Assembly: GCA_023390335.1 (NCBI GenBank)
Contig: JAEWCZ010000014.1
Location: forward strand, 1-64,000
Direction of reading: 5' to 3'
From: Bacillota bacterium
Lineage (GTDB): Bacteria; Bacillota; Clostridia; Acetivibrionales; DSM-1351
Length of the DNA stretch: 64,000 nt
The notes below the pieces were generated by a model that saw only the letters and a list, made by a program, of their open reading frames with translations, made no database searches and was not told the DNA's origin. The translations under genes and the position numbers were made by a program. How positions within the stretch are numbered: the first letter of the stretch is position 1; every line of letters starts with the position of its first letter. Positions 7,446-15,949 of the stretch are shown here, one piece after another.

Positions 7446-8411
7446 TTGGCGGATATAACTGAGAGAAGCGTAGAGTTTTACACAATTGAACATGCAATGA
7501 ATATCTTTGGAAATTATGATGAAAACATAAAAATTATAGAAGAAGCGTTTAAGGTAAAAGTTTTAACACGGGGTACATCTATCAGGATAAGCGGTCAGCT
7601 CGATAGTATAAGTAAAGCTGAAACTGTTCTTAACAAGCTACTTGATATTGCTAAACAAGGGCAGTCCATTACCAGACAAAACGTGCTATATTTGGTGGGA
7701 TTGTCAAATGAGCAACAATTAGAAAAGGCAGATGAAATACTTACAGATTATGTTTGCCTTACTGCCAAGGGTAAACAGATTAAGTATAAAACCCATGGTC
7801 AAAAAATATATGTTGGTGAAATTAAAAAGAATGACATAGTCTTTGGAATTGGTCCTGCCGGAACCGGAAAAACCTTCCTCGCTGTAGCAATGGCTGTGAC
7901 GGCATTCAGAAATAAGGAAGTTGACAGGATCATTCTTACAAGACCTGCAGTGGAGGCTGGGGAAAAACTTGGGTTTTTACCTGGAGATTTGCAAAATAAG
8001 GTAGATCCATATCTAAGGCCATTATACGACGGCCTGTACGAAATAATGGGTGCTGACCTTTATATGAAATATTTGGAGAGAGGTATGATTGAGATAGCAC
8101 CTCTTGCATATATGAGAGGAAGAACTCTGGACAATTCCTTTATAATACTGGATGAAGCCCAGAATACAACACCAGAACAGATGAAAATGTTTCTCACTAG
8201 AATCGGGTTTAACTCAAAGGCAGTTATTACCGGTGATATTACACAGGTGGATTTGCCGGGGGACAAGAAATCAGGCCTCAGGGAGGTCACCAAAATACTT
8301 TCGGATATAGAAGGAATATCATTTGTTAACCTTACAGAAAAGGATGTTGTAAGGCATGAATTGGTACAAAAGATTATAGTCGCATACGATAAACACGATT
8401 CAAACAAATAG
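7446..8411 (+). CDS. phoH: PhoH family ATPase
   Basis: PhoH proteins are cytoplasmic P-loop ATPases of helicase superfamily 1 type linked to RNA metabolism. The Walker A motif GPAGTGKT is at residues 136-143 and the Walker B DEAQN at 236-240. The N-terminal 100 residues form the KH-like extension of the bacterial PhoH/YbeZ type. The length of 321 residues is typical. The start is TTG, 10 bases after GGAGG (7431-7435). Its place between yqfD and the HD membrane protein, with ybeY close by, matches the Bacillus order and the known PhoH-YbeY association. Confidence 0.94.
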   Translation: MADITERSVEFYTIEHAMNIFGNYDENIKIIEEAFKVKVLTRGTSIRISGQLDSISKAETVLNKLLDIAKQGQSITRQNVLYLVGLSNEQQLEKADEILTDYVCLTAKGKQIKYKTHGQKIYVGEIKKNDIVFGIGPAGTGKTFLAVAMAVTAFRNKEVDRIILTRPAVEAGEKLGFLPGDLQNKVDPYLRPLYDGLYEIMGADLYMKYLERGMIEIAPLAYMRGRTLDNSFIILDEAQNTTPEQMKMFLTRIGFNSKAVITGDITQVDLPGDKKSGLREVTKILSDIEGISFVNLTEKDVVRHELVQKIIVAYDKHDSNK

Positions 8412-8436
8412 TGAGCTTGGATTCGGGGGAAAGCCA

Positions 8437-10674
8437 ATGACAAAGAAGAAGAAAAGTTATAGCAGGCTGAAAAAAATAGCGAGAAATTTCGCTTTTCAGC
8501 GTGCTTTTCTTGTAATTATTACAGTACTGGTTGCATTCATAATAATTCAGACAGGGGCACTGCCTAAAAAATACAGATTAAGTGTAGGGGATGTGTCCAC
8601 TTATGATATTACAGCACCAAGAGACTTGGTTAACGAGGTCCTAACAGAAAAAAACAGAATATCTGCAAGAGAAAGTGTTGAACCTGTAAATAAAGAAGAT
8701 ACAAAAGCTTTTGTAGAGGTTATTTATAAAAAAGATGATTTTTTTAAGGCAGTTTCATCTGCTAGAGAAAGTATAGATAAAAATTTAAAGCAACTAGGTG
8801 TGGATTCAAAAACTCAGGATTACGATGTATATTTGAAACAAGCTCGTGAAGAAGCGATTAGAAGCCTTACTGAGCATGTAGCTATATTAGATATACCTCT
8901 ATCTGCAGACCAGATTAATTATCTTGTTTCCAAGGTTTCAGACAGCGAGCTTGATAGTTTTGAAGAAATTACCCGTCAGCTTGTTTCTGATGCTATGTCT
9001 GAAGAAGTTACAGAAAGCAATCTTGCAATTCACATACATAGGCTGCAGAACAGTTATCAGAGTGAACAGGGAATTAGTCAAGAACTTAAAAATATAGGAA
9101 ATCAGCTTGTAAAAGCAATTATAAAGCCTAATCGAGTTATAGATCAGGAGGCTACAGCAAAGAAACAGCAGGAAGCGTATAGTAATGATGCAAATATAGT
9201 AAAAATCAAAAAGGAATCAAGGATAATAAGTTTTGGTGATGTTGTAACTACGGATAAGTTACAGCTTCTTGAGGAGTTAAATCTGCTGGAAACGAAAAGT
9301 AAATATGATTACCTTTTCTCAATAGGTATCCTTGCAACTATTTTATTTCTTGCAGGTTTGGTTATAGTGTTTCTTAAAAAGTACAATAAGAGAATATACA
9401 ACGACAAAAAAGACCTGTTATTATTAGCCTTAATAGTCGTTATTATACTTGTTCTGGCAAGATGTCTCTATCCGTACTATGAGGGTCTTGTAATACCGAT
9501 TTTTGTGGGTACAATGCTAGTTTCCATACTTTTGAATATGGAACTTGCCGTTGTAATAAACTGTGTACTTACAGTCGCTATTTCAATCATGATTAAAGGT
9601 GACAACAAGTTTTTGTTTATGGGCCTTATTTGCGGGGTTATATCAGCTTTTCTTGTAACCAAAGCAAGCCAACGTAGCAAATTATCCATGAACGGAATAC
9701 TACTTGGATTGATAAATGTCGTTTTGGTTGTTGCACTAAACTTTATACATAAAAGTGACGTACAAACAATTATTACGGACAGTATAGCAGTCTTTCTAAA
9801 CGGCCTGATTTCCATGGTACTTACCATAGGATTGCTACCGTTTTTTGAAAGTGTTTTTAATATTGTGACACCGCTAAAACTTTTGGAAATTTCAAACCCA
9901 AATCATCCTCTTCTAAAAAGGTTACTGATAGAAGCACCGGGAACCTATCACCACAGTCTTATGGTTGGTAATTTGGCGGAGATCGCTACAGAGGATATAG
10001 GCGGGAATGCTTTACTATCAAGAGCTGGTGCTTATTTCCATGATGTGGGGAAATTGAAGAGACCTGATTTTTTTAAAGAAAATCAGTTGAATGAAAATCC
10101 ACATGACAGAATGACTCCCAATCTCAGCACTCTTGTTATAACTTCTCATACAAAGGATGGAGTAGACATTGCCGTTAAGTACAAGCTTCCCAATGCAATC
10201 AGAGATATAATAAAACAGCACCATGGCACAACACTGGTAGCTTATTTTTTCCATAGGGCAATGAAAGCGGGAGGAGAGGAAGAAATTAAGCAGGATAATT
10301 TCAGATATGAAGGGCCTAGGCCTCAGTCAAAGGAGGCAGCCGTAGTTATGCTAGCTGATTCCGTAGAAGCAGCTGTTAGATCTATGACGGACAAAACAGA
10401 AGGAAAAATAGAAGGTTTGATCAGAAAAATAATTAAGGATAAACTTGATGACGGTCAGCTAGATATGTGCCAATTGACGCTTTCAGACCTTGATACTATC
10501 GCAAAATCCTTTATGAGAGTCCTCAGTGGTTATTTTCACGCAAGAGAACAGTATCCGGAAATAAAAGATGCATTAAAAAAGGATATTTTTATAGAGGAAA
10601 AGGGAGAGTATAATAGGGAGAAGGATTCGGAAGATAAGAGAACAGGTGGAGGAACAAAACTTGATAATAATTGA
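8437..10674 (+). CDS. pgpH: PgpH-type membrane HD phosphodiesterase
   Basis: PgpH (YqfF) degrades cyclic di-AMP to linear pApA. The order of parts is: N-terminal membrane helix (about residues 20-42), a large extracellular domain (about 45-285), a seven-helix membrane bundle (about 290-480) and a cytoplasmic HD domain (about 495-690). HD residues are seen in YHHSLMVGN, AYFHDVGKLKRP, TSHTKDG, QHHGT and LADSVEAA. The tail is charged. At 745 residues the length is normal. The 3' end overlaps ybeY by about 14 bases. Cyclic di-AMP controls potassium uptake and wall homeostasis in Firmicutes, so this is probably an essential-pathway enzyme. Confidence 0.93.
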   Translation: MTKKKKSYSRLKKIARNFAFQRAFLVIITVLVAFIIIQTGALPKKYRLSVGDVSTYDITAPRDLVNEVLTEKNRISARESVEPVNKEDTKAFVEVIYKKDDFFKAVSSARESIDKNLKQLGVDSKTQDYDVYLKQAREEAIRSLTEHVAILDIPLSADQINYLVSKVSDSELDSFEEITRQLVSDAMSEEVTESNLAIHIHRLQNSYQSEQGISQELKNIGNQLVKAIIKPNRVIDQEATAKKQQEAYSNDANIVKIKKESRIISFGDVVTTDKLQLLEELNLLETKSKYDYLFSIGILATILFLAGLVIVFLKKYNKRIYNDKKDLLLLALIVVIILVLARCLYPYYEGLVIPIFVGTMLVSILLNMELAVVINCVLTVAISIMIKGDNKFLFMGLICGVISAFLVTKASQRSKLSMNGILLGLINVVLVVALNFIHKSDVQTIITDSIAVFLNGLISMVLTIGLLPFFESVFNIVTPLKLLEISNPNHPLLKRLLIEAPGTYHHSLMVGNLAEIATEDIGGNALLSRAGAYFHDVGKLKRPDFFKENQLNENPHDRMTPNLSTLVITSHTKDGVDIAVKYKLPNAIRDIIKQHHGTTLVAYFFHRAMKAGGEEEIKQDNFRYEGPRPQSKEAAVVMLADSVEAAVRSMTDKTEGKIEGLIRKIIKDKLDDGQLDMCQLTLSDLDTIAKSFMRVLSGYFHAREQYPEIKDALKKDIFIEEKGEYNREKDSEDKRTGGGTKLDNN

Positions 10675-11146
10675 AAATGAGCAGGAAAAGGTTATAATTG
10701 ACAAAAAAATAGAAAACCTTATAGAAAAAACAATAAAACTGTGTATGAAGTCAGAGCAGCTTGACAAAGATTACGAAGTAAGTGTTTTAATTGTGGATGA
10801 CGACGAGATAAGGGGTATAAACAAAGAACATAGGGATATAGATAAATCAACAGACGTTCTATCCTTCCCAATGGTAGATTTTAAGGATGGTAAGCTTATA
10901 TCTGATGAAGGGGATTATGATCTTGAAATGGGTGAGTTGATGCTGGGCGATATTATTATTTCTGCTGAAACTGCGGAAAGACAAGCAGAAGCCTACGGCC
11001 ATAGTTTTGAAAGAGAGATGGCATTTCTCACAGCCCATTCCTGTTTCCACCTTTTAGGATATGACCATATGGAAAAGACTGAGGAAGAGGTAATGTTCAA
11101 AAAGCAAGAGGATATTTTAAAGGAGATCGGACTTCCTAGAGATTAA
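10661..11146 (+). CDS. ybeY: Endoribonuclease YbeY
   Basis: YbeY is a zinc-dependent endoribonuclease needed for 16S rRNA 3'-end maturation and ribosome quality control. The zinc motif HSCFHLLGYDH, with three histidines, lies near residues 125-135, and DVLSFP is also conserved. I chose TTG at 10661 because GGAGG (10648-10652) is 8 bases upstream; an in-frame GTG at 10646 overlaps that site. The gene begins inside the end of pgpH, suggesting coupling. Length is about 161 residues. Confidence 0.92.
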   Translation: MIIIENEQEKVIIDKKIENLIEKTIKLCMKSEQLDKDYEVSVLIVDDDEIRGINKEHRDIDKSTDVLSFPMVDFKDGKLISDEGDYDLEMGELMLGDIIISAETAERQAEAYGHSFEREMAFLTAHSCFHLLGYDHMEKTEEEVMFKKQEDILKEIGLPRD

Positions 11147-11154
11147 GGAGTGCT

Positions 11155-11532
11155 ATGAAAAACAGAAATCCTATAGAGAGCTTTAATAATGCTTTTCAAG
11201 GTATTTGGTATACTATTGTAAATGAAAGAAACATGAAAATCCATTTAGTTATTGGTACGATAGTTATATTTTTGTCACTGTGGGTGCGTGTTAGCAAAAT
11301 TGAGTTTACTATACTTTGCCTAACAATAGCCATGGTAATATGTTTTGAATTAATTAATACGGCTGTTGAAGTTGTAGTTAACATTATAGTGGATGTTTAC
11401 CACCCAAAAGCTAAGATTATAAAGGATGTTTCAGCCGGAGCGGTTTTTGTATCGGCAATTTTTAGTATTGTAATAGGATTACTTATTCTGTGGGATAAAA
11501 TTATACATAAATTAACGTTTTTATTATCATGA
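11155..11532 (+). CDS. dgkA: Undecaprenol/diacylglycerol kinase DgkA
   Basis: This is a small integral membrane kinase (125 residues, three membrane helices) of the DgkA family. In Gram-positives the family mainly phosphorylates undecaprenol, recycling the wall carrier lipid. The conserved motif FELINTAVEVVVNIIVD and the following HPKAKIIKDVSAGAV are present, and the N-terminal NERNMKIHL matches the family. Start ATG at 11155 follows AAGGAG by 4 bases. The gene sits between ybeY and cdd as in Bacillus. Confidence 0.92.
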   Translation: MKNRNPIESFNNAFQGIWYTIVNERNMKIHLVIGTIVIFLSLWVRVSKIEFTILCLTIAMVICFELINTAVEVVVNIIVDVYHPKAKIIKDVSAGAVFVSAIFSIVIGLLILWDKIIHKLTFLLS

Positions 11533-11552
11533 ACTTAAAAGGAGGCTTCAAT

Positions 11553-11942
11553 ATGACTGACATGGAGCTAGCACTTTGTGCGAGAAAGGCTATGGAGACA
11601 GCTTATGTACCTTATTCAAAATTCAGGGTGGGGGCTGCATTATTAACAGCTTCAGGAAAATTATATACAGGCTGCAATGTTGAAATAGCTTCTTTCGGTG
11701 CAACGAACTGTGCTGAGAGAACCGCAATATTCAAAGCCGTTTCTGAAGAGGGCAGGATAAAAATTAATAAAATTGCTATAGCAAGCGATGATGAGGATTA
11801 CATATATCCCTGCGGTATTTGCAGGCAGGTAATGGCTGAATTCGCAGACGATGAAATGGAATTAATTTGTACGAAAAAAAACGGCGAATACAAAAAAGTC
11901 AGGTTTGGGGATTTGCTTCCAAACGCATTCAGAACTTTTTAA
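11553..11942 (+). CDS. cdd: Cytidine deaminase
   Basis: Cdd hydrolyses cytidine and deoxycytidine to uridine and deoxyuridine for pyrimidine salvage. The catalytic and zinc-binding motifs are clear: NCAERTA with the proton-shuttling glutamate, and PCGICRQV with two zinc cysteines. The small tetrameric type is about 130 residues, as here. ATG at 11553 follows AGGAGG at correct spacing; an upstream in-frame ATG at 11529 overlaps the dgkA stop and has no site. Confidence 0.95.
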   Translation: MTDMELALCARKAMETAYVPYSKFRVGAALLTASGKLYTGCNVEIASFGATNCAERTAIFKAVSEEGRIKINKIAIASDDEDYIYPCGICRQVMAEFADDEMELICTKKNGEYKKVRFGDLLPNAFRTF

Positions 11943-11965
11943 ATAGAAAATTATTGGAGGACACA

Positions 11966-12862
11966 ATGTCATATAAATCAGGATTTGTATCAGTAATAGG
12001 AAGACCAAATGTAGGAAAATCAACACTTTTAAATTCAGTAACGGGGCAGAAGATTGCAATTATGTCGGACAAGCCACAGACTACAAGAAATACGATAAGA
12101 GGCGTTATTACAAATGAAGAATGCCAACTAGTATTAATTGATACACCCGGTATTCACAAGCCAAAAACTAAGCTTGGAGAATATATGGTAAACGTCGCTT
12201 CTGAGACCATCAAGGAGGTAGACTTGGTTCTGTTTCTGGTTGAAGCAAATGTACAGCCGGGAGCTCAGGATATTAACATTATACAACAGTTAAAGCAGGT
12301 GAAAACCCCGGTCTTTCTCATATTGAACAAGGTTGATTTAATTAATAAGGAAAAATTGCTGGCAATAATAGACAGCTACAATAAGCTAATGGATTTTAAA
12401 TCTATTATTCCGATTTCGGCATTAAAAAATGATGGTATTGATATAATAATAAAAGAGGCTTTGAACTATATACCGGAGGGTCCGCAGTTTTTTTCTGAAG
12501 ATATGCTGACTGATCAGCCTGAAAAAGTAATTGCTGCTGAAATGATAAGGGAGAAAGTGTTGCTTAATCTTGATGATGAGGTTCCTCACGGTGTTGGTGT
12601 AGAGGTTACATCCTTTAAGGAAAGAAATGATGGTCTAATAAATATTCAGGCCACCATATACTGCGAAAAAAGCTCTCACAAGGGTATAATTATAGGTAAG
12701 CAGGGCACTATGCTTAAAAAGATCGGAAGTGCCGCCAGATACGAAATAGAGCGTCTGCTGGACACCAAAGTCTTTCTCGAACTATGGGTAAAGGTAAAAC
12801 CCGATTGGAGAAACAGTGACAATATGCTCAAAACACTGGGTTATAAAACCAGTAAGAATTAA
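11966..12862 (+). CDS. era: GTPase Era
   Basis: Era is an essential GTPase that assists 30S ribosome assembly by binding the 3' end of 16S rRNA. G motifs are visible: G1 GRPNVGKST (residues 12-20), G3 DTPG, G4 NKVD and G5 SALK. The C-terminal KH domain has GIIIGKQGTMLKKIG. At 298 residues the length is standard. The start ATG follows TTGGAGG by 6 bases. It sits between cdd and yqzL-recO, the common Firmicute order. Confidence 0.96.
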   Translation: MSYKSGFVSVIGRPNVGKSTLLNSVTGQKIAIMSDKPQTTRNTIRGVITNEECQLVLIDTPGIHKPKTKLGEYMVNVASETIKEVDLVLFLVEANVQPGAQDINIIQQLKQVKTPVFLILNKVDLINKEKLLAIIDSYNKLMDFKSIIPISALKNDGIDIIIKEALNYIPEGPQFFSEDMLTDQPEKVIAAEMIREKVLLNLDDEVPHGVGVEVTSFKERNDGLINIQATIYCEKSSHKGIIIGKQGTMLKKIGSAARYEIERLLDTKVFLELWVKVKPDWRNSDNMLKTLGYKTSKN

Positions 12863-12946
12863 AAGGGTATACTCTTGGCGGATTGTGAAAGAATATAGGA
12901 TGTAGTAATTCTAAACAAATATTTAAGCCAAGGGGGGCTGACATTT

Positions 12947-13081
12947 ATGTTACTAGACTTTGTATGGAATGTTTTTAAAACAACAGGAAGTATTGATTCT
13001 TATGTTCTGATGAAAGAGATCGAAGAAAAGTTTAAGTCTGAAACAGCAGAGAATGTCATGCTAGAGGAAACAGAAGTCTAA
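12947..13081 (+). CDS. yqzL: YqzL family small protein
   Basis: This 44-residue protein begins MLLDFVWNVFKTTGSIDSYV and ends in an acidic tail. The N-terminal LDFVW.VF..TG.ID.Y pattern and its place between era and recO identify the YqzL family, which is of unknown function. It lies behind a strong AAGGGGGG site about 10 bases upstream. Confidence 0.8.
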   Translation: MLLDFVWNVFKTTGSIDSYVLMKEIEEKFKSETAENVMLEETEV

Positions 13082-13101
13082 GCAACAAATCGGGGTTAAT
13101 A

Positions 13102-13851
13102 ATGAGTTATGTTAATTACAAGGGGTTAGTAATAAAAGAAGTAAATACCGGAGAAGCAGACAAGATTATTACAGTACTTACTGCTGAAGAAGGTAAAATC
13201 TCAATAGCTGCGAAAAATGCAAGAAGGGCGAAAAGCTCATTGAGCGCAGGGTCACAGCTTTTTGCCTACAGTGAATACATGTTGTTTAAAGGAAAAGAGC
13301 TTTACAACATGTCAAGCTGTCAGGTTATAGAGCCAAATTATGAAATAAGAAATGATATAGAAAAACTGACATACTGCTCTCATATACTTGATTTGATTTC
13401 GGATAATGTTCAGGAGGGAGAACCCTCGGGAGAGGTTCTACAGCTTCTCCTAAATACACTCTACGTAATATCCAAAACCAATCGCCCACTAAATCTTGTA
13501 ACCAGAGTGTTTGAGTTAAGGCTCATGTCCCTGCTGGGATATGAGCCGTATGTTATAAGTTGTGTAAACTGCGGAAAAGGACAGGATGAGAATATGTACT
13601 TTGATTTTGACAGTTCGGGACTGGTTTGTAAGGATTGCTTAAAGCCTAAGTCAAGGTGTATATCGTTGCTACCGGGTACTGTCAAGGCTTTAAAGTACAT
13701 AATATTCATCAGTCCTCAAAAACTGTTTAATTTTTCACTTTCCCAAGAATCCATAAGTGAATTGGAAGAACTGTCTAAAAGATATATAAAGGAGCATATT
13801 GGAAAAGAGTACAGAAAACTTGATTACCTGAAACAATTAAAGCTGGAGTGA
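13102..13851 (+). CDS. recO: DNA repair protein RecO
   Basis: RecO works with RecR and RecF to load RecA on gaps coated with single-strand binding protein. The N-terminal OB-fold (about residues 1-80) begins with the typical YKGLVIKEVNTGEADKIITV. The zinc finger uses CVNCGKG and LVCKDC near residues 155-180. At 249 residues the length is normal. It lies 21 bases after yqzL, as in Bacillus, and only 3 bases separate it from the next gene. Confidence 0.94.
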   Translation: MSYVNYKGLVIKEVNTGEADKIITVLTAEEGKISIAAKNARRAKSSLSAGSQLFAYSEYMLFKGKELYNMSSCQVIEPNYEIRNDIEKLTYCSHILDLISDNVQEGEPSGEVLQLLLNTLYVISKTNRPLNLVTRVFELRLMSLLGYEPYVISCVNCGKGQDENMYFDFDSSGLVCKDCLKPKSRCISLLPGTVKALKYIIFISPQKLFNFSLSQESISELEELSKRYIKEHIGKEYRKLDYLKQLKLE

Positions 13852-13854
13852 GAC

Positions 13855-15315
13855 ATGAATACAAACTTATATTCAGCACTTTCATTAATTATAATTTTAT
13901 CAAACAGTATTTTCATTATAACCGCACTTTTTTTTGAAAGAAAAAAGCCCGTACGTGCTTTGAGTTGGATTTTAGCACTTACTCTATTGCCTGTAGCGGG
14001 TTTTATACTATATCTTATATTTGGCAGGCCCTTAAATTTCAAAAAGAAGAAATTTCATATAAAAAATCATAAAGACGTAGAATACAGTAGAGAAATTTAC
14101 CAAACGTTAGGCACTGTTTCCTACGATGAAACCATGTTTAAGGAAGCCTACAATCATTATGTAAAGCAGCTCATAAACTTTAATATTAATCTGGCACAAA
14201 GTCCTTTTACCAATGATAACAAAGTTGAGATATTCACAAAAACTCAGGATAAATACGATTCCTTATTAAGAGATATAGAAGGAGCAAAAACTTCTATCCA
14301 TATGCTGTACTTTATTATCAAAAACGATAAAATTGGAACAAAAGTTATAAATGCTCTTGCTAAAAAGGCAAAAGACGGCGTAACCGTGAGGGTGCTTTTT
14401 GACCATGGGCAAAATCTTTTTTTTCCCTATAGAGCTTTCAAACCAATAACCGACAACGGAGGGGAAGTATTAAGCTTCTTTTCAAATTCCGTAGACAATT
14501 ACCTTAAAGCAAACTATAGAAATCACAGGAAAATAGTAATTATTGATGGAAGGTTAGGATATATCGGAGGTATTAATATCGGAGATGAGTATCTGGGACT
14601 GCATAAAAGAATTAAACCCTGGAGAGATACCCACCTAAAAATAACTGGTAGCAGTGTTTACTGCCTTCAGCTCAGATTTATGACAGATTGGCTATATGCA
14701 TCCAAAAAAGAGGTGGATTTTGGAAGATTGGATAAATACTTTAAGCCAATCAAAGCTGAAGAAATCGGAGATGTAGCTATTCAAATGGTGTCAAGTGGGC
14801 CTGATACTAATGCAGAGGAAATTAAGAGGAGCATGATAAAAATGATTAATTCTGCAAAATGCTCTATTCTTATTCAGACCCCTTATTTTGTCCCTGATGA
14901 TTCATTTCTGGAAGCGTTACAGAACGCTGCAATGGCGGGTGTAAATGTCATTATCCAAATACCTGAAGTACCTGACAAAAAAATTGTGTACAAGGTTACT
15001 ACATCCTTTATTGAAGATGTCATGGACTTCGGGGTAAAGGTTTACCTATATCCGGGATTTTTACATTCAAAGATGATAGTAATAGATGATACCTGTTGTT
15101 CCATTGGTTCTACAAATATGGACATGAGAAGCTTTTCACTGGATTTTGAAATCAACGCATTTATGTATGGGCATGGTATAACCGAAAAATGTTCAACAAT
15201 ATTTTATAATGACCTTAGTATATGCAGACAAGTAACTGAAGAAAATTATAAAAAAAGAGGTGTGTTGTCGAAAATATTTGAAAGTATTTGTAGACTTTTA
15301 TCACCACTTCTTTGA
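13855..15315 (+). CDS. cls: Cardiolipin synthase (phospholipase D family)
   Basis: The enzyme joins two phosphatidylglycerol molecules to make cardiolipin and glycerol. Two N-terminal membrane helices (about residues 5-28 and 37-58) precede two phospholipase D domains. The HKD motifs are NHRKIVIIDGRLGYIGG and LHSKMIVIDDTCCSIGSTN. The first domain ends with the GGINIGDEYLG signature. At 486 residues it matches the ClsA type. The start ATG lies 3 bases after recO, so the two are probably co-transcribed. Confidence 0.93.
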   Translation: MNTNLYSALSLIIILSNSIFIITALFFERKKPVRALSWILALTLLPVAGFILYLIFGRPLNFKKKKFHIKNHKDVEYSREIYQTLGTVSYDETMFKEAYNHYVKQLINFNINLAQSPFTNDNKVEIFTKTQDKYDSLLRDIEGAKTSIHMLYFIIKNDKIGTKVINALAKKAKDGVTVRVLFDHGQNLFFPYRAFKPITDNGGEVLSFFSNSVDNYLKANYRNHRKIVIIDGRLGYIGGINIGDEYLGLHKRIKPWRDTHLKITGSSVYCLQLRFMTDWLYASKKEVDFGRLDKYFKPIKAEEIGDVAIQMVSSGPDTNAEEIKRSMIKMINSAKCSILIQTPYFVPDDSFLEALQNAAMAGVNVIIQIPEVPDKKIVYKVTTSFIEDVMDFGVKVYLYPGFLHSKMIVIDDTCCSIGSTNMDMRSFSLDFEINAFMYGHGITEKCSTIFYNDLSICRQVTEENYKKRGVLSKIFESICRLLSPLL

Positions 15316-15335
15316 TAAAAAATTGTCTATCTGCA

Positions 15336-15364
15336 TTGTTTTTCAAATATCAATGAAATATAAT
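15336..15364 (+). promoter_or_regulatory. Possible sigma-A promoter for the HD gene
   Basis: TTGTTT (15336-15341), a 17-base spacer and a perfect TATAAT (15359-15364) lie 41 bases before the next gene, in the gap after cls. Confidence 0.45.
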
Positions 15365-15404
15365 TGATAGAAATGAGTAAAAATCCGAAATAGAGGAGGG
15401 TAAT

Positions 15405-15899
15405 ATGACACTGAATTCGGACAAAATCTTAAAGGAAATGATAAACTATTTCAATAAAGATGTTAAACGTATTAACCATGCTTTAAAAGTTTATAGCTTT
15501 TGTAATACTATAGGTATATTAGAGCAGCTTAATGACAGAGAATTGCTGATTGTACGCCTTTCGGGGATTCTTCACGATATAGGAATCAAAGAGGCCGAAA
15601 AAAAATATAATTCGTCTGCGGGGCCGTATCAGGAAAAGGAAGGGCCTGCAATAGCAAAAGAGATAATGAATAAATACGATATCGATAATGATACTATTGA
15701 ACGAGTTTGTTATATAATCGGCCATCACCACAGCTATAATAAAATAGATGGAATAGATTTTCAAATATTAGTTGAAGCAGATTTTCTCGTGAACATATAT
15801 GAAGATGAAATGGACAAAAATGCTATAACTACTGTCAGCGGTAAATATTTTAAAACAAAAACGGGCTCAGAAATACTTGAAGAGATGTATCTTAGATAA
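15405..15899 (+). CDS. HD domain phosphohydrolase
   Basis: A small cytoplasmic HD-superfamily metal phosphohydrolase of 164 residues. The metal ligands are seen as HALKVY, GILHDIGI and CYIIGHHHSYNKIDG, followed by LVEADFLVNIYED. The substrate cannot be told from sequence; related proteins act on nucleotides or cyclic dinucleotides. The start ATG follows GAGGAGGG. It is 50 bases upstream of the ABC exporter and may share its transcript. Confidence 0.85.
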   Translation: MTLNSDKILKEMINYFNKDVKRINHALKVYSFCNTIGILEQLNDRELLIVRLSGILHDIGIKEAEKKYNSSAGPYQEKEGPAIAKEIMNKYDIDNDTIERVCYIIGHHHSYNKIDGIDFQILVEADFLVNIYEDEMDKNAITTVSGKYFKTKTGSEILEEMYLR

Positions 15900-15949
15900 T
15901 CTGCATTTTTCTAAAAAGAAGTTAACGTAAAATTGGGGGAATTTGTTCA

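Noticed and set aside
8060..8443. 127-codon frame opposite phoH
   Set aside because: Shadow of phoH codon usage; no ribosome binding site and no family features.
9477..9827. 116-codon frame opposite pgpH
   Set aside because: Antisense to the membrane bundle of pgpH; composition reflects the opposite strand.
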